From a virus: DNA of 64,000 nucleotides. Shown here piece by piece: positions 30,289 through 38,579 of this stretch (position 1 is the first letter of the stretch; each line of letters begins with the position of its first letter). The notes below the pieces were generated by a model that worked only from the letters and a program-made list of their open reading frames with translations, searched no databases and had not been told where the DNA came from. The position numbers and the translations under genes were made by a program. The DNA lies in the IMG/VR virus record IMGVR_UViG_3300046499_000591, positions 34,217 through 98,216 of that record. One strand, given 5' to 3'.

Positions 30289-30731
30289 ACGCCGGCGACA
30301 CCCCCAAGAAGGTGCCGACCTCCGAGGAGGTCGGGCAGGCCCGCGCCTACCTCGCCGGCGTCGCCCACGGCTTCGGCCTCCTCATCGGGGACTGGATCGG
30401 CGTAGGTGACGGCACCGCACTGACGACCGACGCGGAGGGGACGACGCTCCTCTACACCGGCGACGAACTCCACCCGTTCGACGCGGTCATCCCGTGCAAC
30501 GTGCACCGCCGGCACCGCGTCGGCGTCACCTGGCCCGCCCAGCTCGACAAGGTCCGCGCATCCGTCGCCGAGTGCAGCGCACACGCCGCGCCGCCGGCCC
30601 CGGCCGCCCCGCCGGCCGACGACCCGCCGACCACGACCCTGCGCGTCGTACCGACACCCACCCCGCTCTGGCTCATCACCGCGGCCGCTGAAACGCCCGG
30701 AACCGACCGTCAGCGGCACGCCGCCGGCTAA
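30285..30731 (+). CDS. Hypothetical protein with proline/alanine tail
   Basis: 148 residues from GTG overlapping the previous stop. Residues 10-100 (VGQARAYLAGVAHGFGLLIG, LYTGDELHPFDAVIPC) are a compact domain; residues 100-148 are Pro/Ala/Thr-rich and probably disordered. No family recognised. Confidence 0.55.
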   Translation: MNAGDTPKKVPTSEEVGQARAYLAGVAHGFGLLIGDWIGVGDGTALTTDAEGTTLLYTGDELHPFDAVIPCNVHRRHRVGVTWPAQLDKVRASVAECSAHAAPPAPAAPPADDPPTTTLRVVPTPTPLWLITAAAETPGTDRQRHAAG

Positions 30732-30749
30732 CCCGACCTCGGAGACCAC

Positions 30750-31253
30750 GTGACCGACACCATGCCCGCAGAGACCGACGTACGCCCCGCCGGCCCCGCG
30801 TTCTCCCTCATCGTCTACGGCACGCCCGGCCCGCAGGGCAGCAAGAAGCCCACCGGACGGTACCGCCGGTCGAAGAAGGGCAACCTCGTCCCGGTCCTCG
30901 TCGAGTCGTCGGCGAAGGTCAAGCCGTGGCGCGAGGCCATCGAGGAGGCCGCCCGCGACGTCATCCGCGACGCCGGCCGGTACGTGCCGCTCGACGGCCC
31001 GCTCGAGGCCGAGATGCACTTCACCCTCGTCGCCCCCAAGCGGATGCCGAAGGACCGCGTCGCCCACACCACGTACCCGGACCTGTCCAAGTTGCTCCGC
31101 TCCACCGAGGACGCCCTCACCACCGCCGGCGTATGGGCCGACGACGCCCGCGTCATCCGCTACCGCGCACTGTCGAAGACGTACCCCAACCTCGGCCCCC
31201 ACGCCCTCATGCGGCCCGGCGTCGTCCTCCACGTCTGGACGGCCACCCCGTGA
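30750..31253 (+). CDS. RusA-family Holliday junction resolvase
   Basis: 167 residues. SLIVYGTPGPQGSKKPTGRY, PWREAIEEAARDVI, MHFTLVAPKRMPKDR, TYPDLSKLLRSTEDALTTAG and VWADDARVIRYRAL give the RusA pattern P-D-x-x-K/N-x-x-K...D-A-L...D-D, with the acidic residues that bind magnesium. It resolves recombination junctions, fitting the Rad52-like and SSB genes. GTG start with GGAG seven bases upstream. Confidence 0.85.
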   Translation: MTDTMPAETDVRPAGPAFSLIVYGTPGPQGSKKPTGRYRRSKKGNLVPVLVESSAKVKPWREAIEEAARDVIRDAGRYVPLDGPLEAEMHFTLVAPKRMPKDRVAHTTYPDLSKLLRSTEDALTTAGVWADDARVIRYRALSKTYPNLGPHALMRPGVVLHVWTATP

Positions 31254-31729
31254 CCTCCCCCCGCACCGTGCGGACCGCGCCCGTCACCCCGGGCGCGGTC
31301 CCCACCGCCGCCATCTGGGCCTTCCGCGACCGCCTCGACCGGGTCGGCGAACACCGCATCTGGGCCGGCACCGCCGACAAGGGCACCACCCCGGTCCTCT
31401 ACTCCGGCGACGTCCGTTACCCGGCCCGCCGGGTCGCATGGATCCTCCACCACGGCACCGAGCCCGTCGGCCTCGTCAAGGCCGGCTGCGGCATGGCGCT
31501 GTGTGTCCACGGCCCGCACCTCACCGACGACGTCACCCGCCAGCGCGAACGCGTCCTCTATGCCGCCCTCCACGGCATCACCCTCGCCGGCCTCTGTGCC
31601 GCCGGCCGCCACGACCTCGCCGACTTCGGATACGTCCGCGCCGACGCGCACACCGAATGCCGCGGCTGCGACAACGCCCGCCGGCGCACCGCCACACGAC
31701 ACGACCAGGAAGGAGCCCGGGCCGCATGA
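31250..31729 (+). CDS. HNH-fold-like protein, degenerate
   Basis: 159 residues from GTG overlapping the RusA stop. HRIWAGTADKGTTPVLYSG, YPARRVAWILHHGTEPVG, CGMALCVHGPHLTDD matches the layout of phage HNH proteins (W-x-G...R-V-A-W-x-L-H-G...C...CV-x-P-x-HL) but the first active-site His of H-x-C is replaced. A second Cys pair (CRGCDNARRR) is at the C-terminus. Nuclease activity is doubtful. Confidence 0.55.
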   Translation: MTSPRTVRTAPVTPGAVPTAAIWAFRDRLDRVGEHRIWAGTADKGTTPVLYSGDVRYPARRVAWILHHGTEPVGLVKAGCGMALCVHGPHLTDDVTRQRERVLYAALHGITLAGLCAAGRHDLADFGYVRADAHTECRGCDNARRRTATRHDQEGARAA

Positions 31730-32586
31730 CCACCGCCGCCGCCCCCGTCGCCCGGATGGTGCGCAGCCTCCCCGCCGCCACCCACGTCCGCGCCCTCCGC
31801 CACGCCGGCCGCACCGACCGCGACATCATCGCCGCGGCCCGGATCACCCACCCCCAGCAGCTGCGCCGCGCCCACCGCGGCGAGCCGATCGGGTGGGACG
31901 TCGAGCGCCGCATCCTCACCGTCGCCATACCGAACGAGGCCGCCCTGCACGTGCCGGTGTGGAACGTCGGCACCCGCCGCCGCATACGCGCCCTCCACGC
32001 CCTCGGCTGGCCGCTCGACGAACTCGCCACCGCCCTCGACTGGCCCCTGCACAAGATCGGCAACATCCTCGCCAGCTACCCCGTCCCCACCATGGACCAC
32101 CTCGCGGTGTGCGCCCTCTACGACCAGCGCTGGATGTGGACCCCCGAGGACCACGGGATACCCGCCGACGAGGCCGAGCAGGCCCGCCTCGTCGCCCGTC
32201 TCGGGCAGTGCGCCTCCCCGCTCGCCTGGGACGACGACGACATCGACAACCCGAGTGCACGCCCCCGCACCGGCCCGACGAGGGACGGATACGGGGCCCC
32301 CGACCACGCCGCGGTCATCCGCTCCCTCGCCGGCGACACGGTCGCCATGTCCGGCCGCACCCGCACCCTCGCCATCGCATACGCCGCCCGCTACCTCGAC
32401 ATGCCGTGGGACATCATGGCCGACCGCCTCGACATGGACGAGGCATCGCTGCGCCGCACCTGGGAGCGCATCAAGGCGCGCGTCCGGGCCGAGGCCGGCG
32501 GCGCCCCCACCTGGGTCGACGAACCCCGCTTCACCGACCCCGATTACATCGCCGCGGACCGGCGGCACATCAAGGCCGCGGCATGA
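31726..32586 (+). CDS. Phage-type HTH protein
   Basis: 286 residues. VRALRHAGRTDRDIIAAARI and RRIRALHALGWPLDELATAL with LDWPLHKIGNIL form two helix-turn-helix segments; a third (YAARYLDMPWDIMADRLDMD, EASLRRTWERIKARVR) lies near the C-terminus. Repeated HTH units of this kind occur in actinophage proteins of unknown role. Ribosome site GAAGGAG; stop overlaps the next ATG. Confidence 0.6.
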   Translation: MTTAAAPVARMVRSLPAATHVRALRHAGRTDRDIIAAARITHPQQLRRAHRGEPIGWDVERRILTVAIPNEAALHVPVWNVGTRRRIRALHALGWPLDELATALDWPLHKIGNILASYPVPTMDHLAVCALYDQRWMWTPEDHGIPADEAEQARLVARLGQCASPLAWDDDDIDNPSARPRTGPTRDGYGAPDHAAVIRSLAGDTVAMSGRTRTLAIAYAARYLDMPWDIMADRLDMDEASLRRTWERIKARVRAEAGGAPTWVDEPRFTDPDYIAADRRHIKAAA

Positions 32587-32819
32587 CACCGGAGGAAGCG
32601 GAGCACGACCGGCGCGTCTCCTGCGTCACGAAGGTCTGGTTCACCACTCACGCCGAGGCCAAGCGGAACTGGAAGTGGCTTCGCAAGCAGCCCGGCCGGC
32701 ACCACCTCGAGATCTACGAGTGCCGCTACTGCCCCAACTTCCACATCGGGAACCCGCCCGGATACCAGACGTACCGGCGCGCCGGATCACCGAACATCAC
32801 CGGCCGCCCCGCGGCCTGA
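32583..32819 (+). CDS. Small zinc-finger-like protein
   Basis: 78 residues. [20 protein letters not shown], then [12 protein letters not shown]: a Cys...CxxC...His zinc site like small phage zinc fingers. Basic middle helix suggests nucleic-acid binding. Confidence 0.6.
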   Translation: MTPEEAEHDRRVSCVTKVWFTTHAEAKRNWKWLRKQPGRHHLEIYECRYCPNFHIGNPPGYQTYRRAGSPNITGRPAA

Positions 32820-32844
32820 ACACCCACAAGGAGCACACCGCCTC

Positions 32845-33402
32845 ATGGCCGGAGAAACCATCATCACCGTCGTCGGAAACCTCGTCGACGACCCCGAACT
32901 CCGCTTCACCCCGTCCGGCGCGGCCGTCGCCAAGTTCCGCGTCGCGTCGACCCCGCGCACCTTCGACCGGCAGACCAACGAGTGGAAGGACGGCGACAGC
33001 CTGTTCCTCACGTGCTCCGTGTGGCGCCAGGCCGCCGAGAACGCTGCCGAGTCCCTCCAGCGCGGCATGCGCGTCATCGTTCAGGGCCGCCTCAAGCAGC
33101 GGTCGTACGAGGACAACGAGGGCGTCAAGCGCACCGTGTACGAACTCGACGTCGAGGAGGTCGGCGCATCCCTGAAGAACGCCACCGCGAAGGTCGAGAA
33201 GGTCCGCCGGAACAACGAGGGATACGGCAACGGCGGCAGCGGTCAGCAGCAGTCGGCCGGCGGCGGCGGATGGAACGGCGGCGGCGGTCAGCAGCAGCCG
33301 GCCGGCGGCGGCGACCCGTGGGCCAGCCAGGCCCCGGCCGGCGGCGGCTGGAACGGCGGCGGCCAGCCGGCCGGCAACTACTCCGACGAGCCCCCGTTCT
33401 AG
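32845..33402 (+). CDS. ssb: Single-stranded DNA-binding protein
   Basis: 185 residues. OB-fold at 1-110 ([72 protein letters not shown]). Residues 125-178 are Gly/Gln-rich linker repeats and the end DEPPF is the acidic tip that recruits partner proteins. Plasmid/phage paralogue of the chromosomal SSB. It supports replication and recombination with the Rad52-like protein. AAGGAG upstream. Confidence 0.95.
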   Translation: MAGETIITVVGNLVDDPELRFTPSGAAVAKFRVASTPRTFDRQTNEWKDGDSLFLTCSVWRQAAENAAESLQRGMRVIVQGRLKQRSYEDNEGVKRTVYELDVEEVGASLKNATAKVEKVRRNNEGYGNGGSGQQQSAGGGGWNGGGGQQQPAGGGDPWASQAPAGGGWNGGGQPAGNYSDEPPF

Positions 33403-33611
33403 TGGCCGGCGCGCACGACCCCGGGGCCGGCTGCGACACCGGCCGGCCCCTCTGCGGGAAGCCCGCCCGCTTCTACCCCGCCGGCTGGCGCTGCGACGAA
33501 CACCGCCCGACCGCCTACCGGTACGCCGCCCCGCCGACGGCGACGCAGCGCGGCGTACCGCTGGTGTCCGGCGTCGCCGGCCAGCCGCAGGCCACGACCC
33601 TCAGCAAGTAA
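33402..33611 (+). CDS. Small zinc protein of CDTGRPLCGKPAR family
   Basis: 69 residues from GTG overlapping the SSB stop by one base. CDTGRPLCGKPARFYPAGWR then CDEHRP, a four-ligand C-C-C-H site; the remainder is unstructured. A second protein with the same motif is at 54579-54749. Function unknown. Confidence 0.6.
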   Translation: MAGAHDPGAGCDTGRPLCGKPARFYPAGWRCDEHRPTAYRYAAPPTATQRGVPLVSGVAGQPQATTLSK

Positions 33612-33625
33612 CACCGCAGTTCACA

Positions 33626-33656
33626 GGCCCGGTCACCCCGTGTGGGAGGCCGGGCC
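33626..33656 (+). terminator. Hairpin terminator
   Basis: GGCCCGG and CCGGGCC arms around a 17-base loop after the zinc protein gene. Confidence 0.6.
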
Positions 33657-33673
33657 GCAGTGCGTTCGAACCC

Positions 33674-33702
33674 TTGCCATCCTGTTGCGCGCGCAATAGT
33701 TT
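33674..33702 (+). promoter_or_regulatory. Promoter with TTGCGCGCGCAA operator before methylase
   Basis: TTGCCA, 17 bp, TAGTTT. The palindrome TGTTGCGCGCGCAATA fills the spacer, so a bound repressor would block polymerase. About 39 bases before the methylase start. Confidence 0.7.
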
Positions 33703-33740
33703 TAGGGGGCCGACATGAAACCCAGGAGGGACCCCCCCCA

Positions 33741-34757
33741 GTGACCACCGCATACGACACCGTCGACCTCTTCGCCGGACCCGGCGGCCTCGACGTCGCC
33801 GCCAAGAACCTCGGCCTCCACCCCATCGGCATCGAATGGTCCGCCGACGCCTGCAAGACCCGCCGCGCCGCAGGACTTCCCACGAGGGAGGACGACGTCC
33901 GCAACTACGGCCCGGCTGACTTCCCCACCGCGAAGCGCCTCATGGGCGGCCCCCCGTGCCAGACGTTCACCGTCGCCGGAAACGGCGCGGGCCGTCGCGC
34001 CCTCGACACCGTCCTCGACCTGGCGCAGCGCCTCACCGCCCGCGAGGACATCAGCGCCGACCTCGCCGACCTCGACGACGACGACCCGCGCACCGGCCTC
34101 GTCCTCGAACCCCTCCGCTGGGCCCTCACCGCGATGGACCTCGGTCGCCCCTATCGCACGATCGTCCTCGAACAGGTCCCGGCCGTACTGCCCGTATGGC
34201 GCGCGTACGCCGAACACCTCGCCGCCGAGGGTTACCGCACGATGACGGGCGTCCTCCGCGCCGAGCAGTACGGGGTACCGCAGACACGCAAGCGCGCCGT
34301 CCTCATCGCCTCCCTCGACGGTCCCGGCGCCCTCCCCGCCCCCGTACACCAGCCGTACGAGACCGGACGCCCGCCCGTCGCCGACGACCCGATCCTTCAC
34401 CCCTGGGTGTCCATGGGTGAAGTCCTCGACCGGCCCGGCCCGTTCACCGTCGTCTCCAACTACGGCACGGGCGGCGACCCGAAGAACCGCGGACGGCGTC
34501 TCTCGACACAGCCCGCCGCCACCGTCACCGGGAAGGTCAACCGGTGCCGCATCGTCGCCCCCGACGGCGCCGAGCTCCCGCGCCTCACCAATGCCGAGGC
34601 AGGCCAGTTGCAGACCTTCCCTGCCGACTACCCCTGGTCCGGCGGAGACATCCCGCAGCAGATCGGCAACGCCGTACCCGTCCTCCTCGCCACGCACATC
34701 ATCGCCGCCGCGATCGGCGCGGCCATCCCCGCCCGGCCCGTCGCCCTCGCGGTCTGA
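33741..34757 (+). CDS. DNA (cytosine-5) methyltransferase
   Basis: 338 residues from GTG 33741 (GGAGGG upstream). Motif I LFAGPGGLD (residues 10-18), motif IV GPPCQTF with catalytic Cys 73, motif VI region VLEQVPAVL (Gln in place of Asn in ENV), motif VIII QTRKRA, motif IX/X ATVTGKVNRCRI and IGNAVP. All core motifs are present, so it should be active. No restriction endonuclease gene is adjacent, so it is an orphan methylase that may shield the element from host restriction. Single repressor site in its promoter. Confidence 0.9.
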   Translation: MTTAYDTVDLFAGPGGLDVAAKNLGLHPIGIEWSADACKTRRAAGLPTREDDVRNYGPADFPTAKRLMGGPPCQTFTVAGNGAGRRALDTVLDLAQRLTAREDISADLADLDDDDPRTGLVLEPLRWALTAMDLGRPYRTIVLEQVPAVLPVWRAYAEHLAAEGYRTMTGVLRAEQYGVPQTRKRAVLIASLDGPGALPAPVHQPYETGRPPVADDPILHPWVSMGEVLDRPGPFTVVSNYGTGGDPKNRGRRLSTQPAATVTGKVNRCRIVAPDGAELPRLTNAEAGQLQTFPADYPWSGGDIPQQIGNAVPVLLATHIIAAAIGAAIPARPVALAV

Positions 34758-34777
34758 CCACCCGAGCCGTAACCCCC

Positions 34778-34810
34778 GGCCCGCCCCGGCACTCGACCGC
34801 CGGGGCGGCC
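34778..34810 (+). terminator. Hairpin with CTCGACC loop after methylase
   Basis: CGCCCCGGC, loop ACTCGACC, GCCGGGGCG with further GGC/GCC pairs; twenty bases after the stop. Confidence 0.75.
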
Positions 34811-34833
34811 TCTCACCGCCCAGGACCGCCCTC

Positions 34834-35286
34834 ATGTCCAGCACCACCCCGCCCACGCTCGAGCAGCTCCTCAACCTGATCGACCGCGCCGAACGCAAGG
34901 GCCTCAACGCCGCCGAGGGCGACCGCCTCCGCGTCGGCCTTCGCTTCCTCGCCGAGGACTACCCCGGGGACCCCGGCGACGTCGTCTCCATCGACACCGT
35001 CGACCTCGCCGAACTCCGGCGGAAATACGACAACGCTCGCAAATTGGCCTGGCGGTGGAGGCGCCGCGCCCTCGTCCTCGCCAAGTCGCCGACACCCGAG
35101 CCCGCGCCGCCGGCCACACCCGACCCCGCCCCGGACGTGCCGGCCGCCCCGCCGGCGACGACCGACGACCGCGACGCCCTCCGCCGCGTCACCGCCCTCG
35201 CCCAGCGCTGGATGCACATACCCGCCAAGCGGGCCGCCGCCGCCTCCATCCTCTCCACCATCACGAATCGAGACGCCGATGACTGA
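34834..35286 (+). CDS. Hypothetical protein
   Basis: 150 residues. First half helical (LEQLLNLIDRAERKGLNAAE, DLAELRRKYDNARKLAWRWR), Pro/Ala linker at 88-115, then a short helical tail. Resembles small phage proteins with an N-terminal coiled coil. No family recognised. Confidence 0.55.
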   Translation: MSSTTPPTLEQLLNLIDRAERKGLNAAEGDRLRVGLRFLAEDYPGDPGDVVSIDTVDLAELRRKYDNARKLAWRWRRRALVLAKSPTPEPAPPATPDPAPDVPAAPPATTDDRDALRRVTALAQRWMHIPAKRAAAASILSTITNRDADD

Positions 35287-35614
35287 CCGCGCCCCCAAGC
35301 CGCCGCTCCCCGCCGCCACGTTCGCGCCCTTTCCCCGTATCCCCGTGGACACCGAGGAGGGGAGCCTCCACTACCGGCTCACCACCATCGCCCGACGTCC
35401 CGCCGCCGAGTGGGTCATGGGCCCCGACGGCCCGTACAAGCACCCCGACATGACCATGGCGCAGACCATCCGCGGCGCCGTCGCCGAGGCCCTCCTCCAC
35501 CTCATGGAGCTCGGCGTCATCGACGTCGACACCGAGCGCCTCGACGCCCCTCACGGCCTGCCCTGGGCCCGCGACGACTTCCGCCCCGCATCGGAGGACC
35601 CCGCCCGTGTCTAA
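35279..35614 (+). CDS. Hypothetical protein
   Basis: 111 residues overlapping both neighbours. SLHYRLTTIARRPAAEWVMG, MTMAQTIRGAVAEALLHLME and a final GLPWARDDFRPAS. No family recognised; tight overlap shows it belongs to the operon. Confidence 0.55.
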   Translation: MTDRAPKPPLPAATFAPFPRIPVDTEEGSLHYRLTTIARRPAAEWVMGPDGPYKHPDMTMAQTIRGAVAEALLHLMELGVIDVDTERLDAPHGLPWARDDFRPASEDPARV

Positions 35615-36863
35615 CCCGTGCCCCCGGCACACGAACGCCCCCGTCATCGCAGGCCGATGCGGGGGCTGTTCGCTTCCCGCGGCCCCGGCCGAGTGCCCAC
35701 CCGGCACACACAGCCTCTTCGACCCGTGCCCCGGCGACTGCACCGACCCCGTCGCCGACACCATCCGCGCGGAATCCATCGCCCCGGTGACGACCGAGGT
35801 GACCATCGACGCCACGAGGATCATGGAAGCCTTCGCCCGCCTCCCCCGCCGCATCCCCGTCCCGGCACACCCCGACACGGAACGCCGCACCCGGTACGCG
35901 GCCGCCATCCGCCACCACATCAAGGCCCTCACCCTCCCCGCACCCACACCCGGCGGCGCCCCCCTGCTCGGCGCCACCGAGTACGACCTCGCCGACGTCG
36001 TCCTCCTCCTGGCCGACGCCGAACTAGACCAGCTCGGCGAGGAACTGGACGCCGCCGGCGCGACCATCGCTGGGCAGACAGCGCAGATGACCGAGCTACG
36101 CGCGGCACTCGACCAGACCCGTGCCGAACGTGACGCCGCGCTCCGCGTCGCCGAGGTGTGGGCGGACGCACCCGACCCGCTCGTCCGCCACAGCGCCGCC
36201 GACCTCGCCGACCTCCTCTCCGCCATCCGCGGAGCACGGCCCGCCCGACTCCTCAACTGCGGCTGGTGCCACGAGGAGGACGGCGAGGAGGTCCACCCGC
36301 ACCCCGAGTGCCCGGTACGGACCACGCCCGGGACAGCGACCGAAGCGACCGAGCACTGCCCGACCCCGGAGACCCACAACTGGGGATGCGGCTGCCCCAC
36401 GGACCAGCTCCCGCTACACGCCGAATCCGGCATCGACACCCCCGGCTGCGACTGCCGCCATAACGGCATGGGCCCGAAGTGGCATGCACAGGCGTGCACG
36501 TGGCTCGCAACGATGACCGTGCCGCACCCCGACACGGTCACGGCCGCCCCCTGCGGCGAGACGAGCACCGGCATGTACGGGCGCCTCCTCGGCCCCTGCC
36601 TCAACACGCCCCACCCCCCGACCACCTTCCACCGCGACGCACACGGCGCCGAGTGGCGTGAGTACGGGCCCGACGACCAGCTCCGCGCCGAGCGAGACCG
36701 GTACGCGAAAGCCCTCGACAAGATCGGCGACTTCAACAAGCTGGTGGCAGAGGGCTCCTGTCGCGTCCACGCGGCCGAGCAGGCCCGCGACACCCTCGCC
36801 ATCCTCGACCGCCACCTACGGCCCCCCGCGGCCCCACGACGCCCCGAGAAAGGGCAACGATGA
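35607..36863 (+). CDS. Multi-zinc-knuckle coiled-coil protein
   Basis: 418 residues from GTG. Four Cys-rich segments: CPRHTNAPVIAGRCGGC (N-terminus), CGWCHEEDGEE-HPHPEC, the repeated CPTPETHNWGCGC and CDCRHNGMGPKWHAQAC, and CGETSTGMYGRLLGPC. A coiled coil lies at 130-180 (LDQLGEELDAAGATIAGQTA) and another at the C-terminus. This order recurs in Streptomyces plasmid/phage proteins of unknown function. Confidence 0.55.
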   Translation: MSNPCPRHTNAPVIAGRCGGCSLPAAPAECPPGTHSLFDPCPGDCTDPVADTIRAESIAPVTTEVTIDATRIMEAFARLPRRIPVPAHPDTERRTRYAAAIRHHIKALTLPAPTPGGAPLLGATEYDLADVVLLLADAELDQLGEELDAAGATIAGQTAQMTELRAALDQTRAERDAALRVAEVWADAPDPLVRHSAADLADLLSAIRGARPARLLNCGWCHEEDGEEVHPHPECPVRTTPGTATEATEHCPTPETHNWGCGCPTDQLPLHAESGIDTPGCDCRHNGMGPKWHAQACTWLATMTVPHPDTVTAAPCGETSTGMYGRLLGPCLNTPHPPTTFHRDAHGAEWREYGPDDQLRAERDRYAKALDKIGDFNKLVAEGSCRVHAAEQARDTLAILDRHLRPPAAPRRPEKGQR

Positions 36864-36997
36864 ACATGCAGCCCGGCGACCTCGTACTCGCGGCCCTCGT
36901 ATGCGCAGGCATCGGATGCGTCCTCCTCCTGGGCGCCGGCCTCACCGCCCTCACCACCGCCATCCGCTACGCCCGCACACCCCGGGGCAACGCGTGA
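36860..36997 (+). CDS. 45-residue single-pass membrane peptide
   Basis: ATG overlaps the previous stop. LVLAALVCAGIGCVLLLGAG is one transmembrane segment, followed by a short basic tail (IRYARTPRG). Too short for assignment. First of four consecutive small membrane-protein genes. Confidence 0.5.
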   Translation: MNMQPGDLVLAALVCAGIGCVLLLGAGLTALTTAIRYARTPRGNA

Positions 36998-37182
36998 ACC
37001 CGCCCGAGGCCGCCGCCGTGTTCGTCCTCGCCATCACCGCGTACGCCTCCGGCCCCCTCATCGCACCCCGGCAACGCACCCCACACCCCACACCGCCACG
37101 CCCCACCCCCTCATGGGCACGCAACCGCACCGAAGCCCGCCGTATCGCCCGAGCCACCCGAACACGCGGAGAACGCCCATGA
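36994..37182 (+). CDS. 62-residue membrane protein
   Basis: GTG overlaps the preceding stop. AAAVFVLAITAYASGPLIA is a hydrophobic segment; residues 26-62 are Pro/Arg-rich and cytoplasmic by the positive-inside rule. Function unknown. Confidence 0.5.
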   Translation: MNPPEAAAVFVLAITAYASGPLIAPRQRTPHPTPPRPTPSWARNRTEARRIARATRTRGERP

Positions 37183-37367
37183 GCCCCAACCGCACGACCG
37201 CCACCCTCTTCACCGCGGCCGCCACCATCGCCACCGCCGAGACAACCCTCACCGCACTGTGCATGCCGTACCGGATCATCCCCGTCATCACCGGGACAGC
37301 CGCCGGACTCCTCTCCATCCTCGCCGCCACCGAATGGACCGCCCTCCACCGCGAGGCAACCCGATGA
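37179..37367 (+). CDS. 62-residue two-segment membrane protein
   Basis: ATG overlaps the preceding stop. TATLFTAAATIATAETTL and IIPVITGTAAGLLSILAAT are two hydrophobic helices separated by a short Cys-Met-Pro loop. Function unknown. Confidence 0.5.
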   Translation: MSPNRTTATLFTAAATIATAETTLTALCMPYRIIPVITGTAAGLLSILAATEWTALHREATR

Positions 37368-37606
37368 GGCACGGCCTCGACCTCATCTGCGCCGTCTTCC
37401 TCGGCTACCAGTGGGGACGCGACAACCGCGCCGCACGCCTCCTCAACTGGGCCGAGGACGCCATCACACCCGGCTGGCGCACCTGGCGATTCTGGCCCGC
37501 CGCCCCCATCGTCCTCGCCGTCATCGCCTGGCTATGGATCGCACACCCCCGCCGAACCCTCGCCAACCGCCGCTCATGGAAGCACGACAACGAGACCGCG
37601 ATGTAG
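37364..37606 (+). CDS. 80-residue membrane protein
   Basis: ATG overlaps the preceding stop. The N-terminus (LDLICAVFLGYQWG) is moderately hydrophobic; FWPAAPIVLAVIAWLWIAH is a clear transmembrane segment; basic C-terminus. Its stop codon lies inside a TGTAGCTACA copy. Last gene of the plus-strand operon. Confidence 0.5.
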   Translation: MRHGLDLICAVFLGYQWGRDNRAARLLNWAEDAITPGWRTWRFWPAAPIVLAVIAWLWIAHPRRTLANRRSWKHDNETAM

Positions 37607-37623
37607 CTACACGAGTAGCTACA
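37602..37623. promoter_or_regulatory. TGTAGCTACA site at the end of the plus-strand operon
   Basis: Exact copy at 37602-37611 containing the stop codon of the preceding gene; second copy AGTAGCTACA at 37614-37623 with one mismatch, only 12 bp away. No promoter is evident here, unlike other copies. Could act as a roadblock at the convergent junction. Confidence 0.55.
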
Positions 37624-37675
37624 GGTCATGAGGATGCCGCCAGCGCCTCTTGGTCATGACGCCTCGCGCACACGT

Positions 37676-37705
37676 AAGCCCCCGACCGTCATGGTCGGGG
37701 GCCTT
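37676..37705. terminator. Bidirectional terminator at convergent junction
   Basis: AAGCCCCCGACC, loop GTCAT, complement GGTCGGGGGCCTT. Separates the plus-strand operon from the minus-strand block. Confidence 0.75.
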
Positions 37706-37732
37706 GTCGTGTTTCCGGGGGTGGTGCGGAGG

Positions 37733-38191
37733 TCAGGGGCGGGGCGTGGGATGTACGCCGGCGGCCTTCATGGATCGGAGGAGGGCGTGGGCGAGGTCGT
37801 CGTACTCGAACGTGTCGGGGTCGACCTCGCGGAAGAACTTCTCGATGGTGTCGGTGAGTAGGTCGACGGTGGCCACGTCGGCGGTGGTGACGTCAGCGAC
37901 CGTCCGCGGGGCCGTGGGGGCGTCTGCGATCCATTCGGCCAACGCCTGCCCGTACGTGTCGTGTACGGCGTTCTCGGCGGCGTGTAGCCGGTCGGCGTCG
38001 GCGAGCAGCGTGGCGAGGTGCGGGGCGTGGGCGTGGAGGGCGGTGCGCAGCCAGTCCGGCATGACCATGTGGAGGCTGCGCGGGGTGTTCGGGGGGCGGC
38101 CGTCCCGCTCGAGGCAGTCGCGGAGAAACGCGCGGACGTCCTCCGGGGTGTCGAGGGTGACGCCGGCCGGCGGGGCGGTCATGTCGAACAT
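37733..38191 (-). CDS. Hypothetical accessory protein
   Basis: 152 residues. LDTPEDVRAFLRDCLERDGR, MPDWLRTALHAHAPHLATLL, TDTIEKFFREVDPDTFEYDD; all-helical. GGGAG precedes ATG 38191. Last gene of the operon that starts from the double-operator promoter at 39154. No family recognised. Confidence 0.55.
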   Translation of the reverse strand: MFDMTAPPAGVTLDTPEDVRAFLRDCLERDGRPPNTPRSLHMVMPDWLRTALHAHAPHLATLLADADRLHAAENAVHDTYGQALAEWIADAPTAPRTVADVTTADVATVDLLTDTIEKFFREVDPDTFEYDDLAHALLRSMKAAGVHPTPRP

Positions 38192-38205
38192 TGCTGCTCC
38201 CTGCG

Positions 38206-38517
38206 TTACGCGGAGTGGGATCGGTCGTGGTGGACTTCGGCGGCCGTGATCCCGTTGACCTCAAGGTGCGGGGCGAGTTCCGCGGCGAGGGCGAGGGCCT
38301 GGGCGTGGTCGTCGTGAGGGTAGTGGTGCGCCGTCGATGCGCTCGGCTCGGTGGCGCCGTCGGGCCCGTAGTAGGCGTGGCCGTCGGTGACGACCCAGCC
38401 GCGGGGGCGGAGTTCGACGTGGAGGGCGTAGTACCGGTGGTCGCGTTCGGTGGGGTCGAAGACGGATACGGCGTAGCGGGTGACGGCGAGGATCACGGGG
38501 GGCGTCGGTGCGGTCAT
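38206..38517 (-). CDS. Hypothetical accessory protein
   Basis: 103 residues from ATG 38517 (AGGAA upstream). Beta-rich start (VILAVTRYAVSVFDPTERDH, YYALHVELRPRGWVV) and Ala/His-rich helical end. No family recognised. Confidence 0.55.
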   Translation of the reverse strand: MTAPTPPVILAVTRYAVSVFDPTERDHRYYALHVELRPRGWVVTDGHAYYGPDGATEPSASTAHHYPHDDHAQALALAAELAPHLEVNGITAAEVHHDRSHSA

Positions 38518-38542
38518 GGTGACGGGTTCCTTCATGGGTGGG

Positions 38543-38570
38543 GCCCGGCAACCCGTGGGGGCGGCCGGGC
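38543..38570 (-). terminator. GC hairpin
   Basis: GCCCGGC and GCCGGGC arms; nine bases past the stop of the next minus gene. Lacks the CTCGACC loop. Confidence 0.5.
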
Positions 38571-38579
38571 GCGGTGGTT

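Noticed and set aside
34834-34834. Restriction enzyme partner for the C5 methylase
   Set aside because: Neighbouring proteins show no nuclease motifs; the HNH-like gene at 31250 is separate and degenerate.
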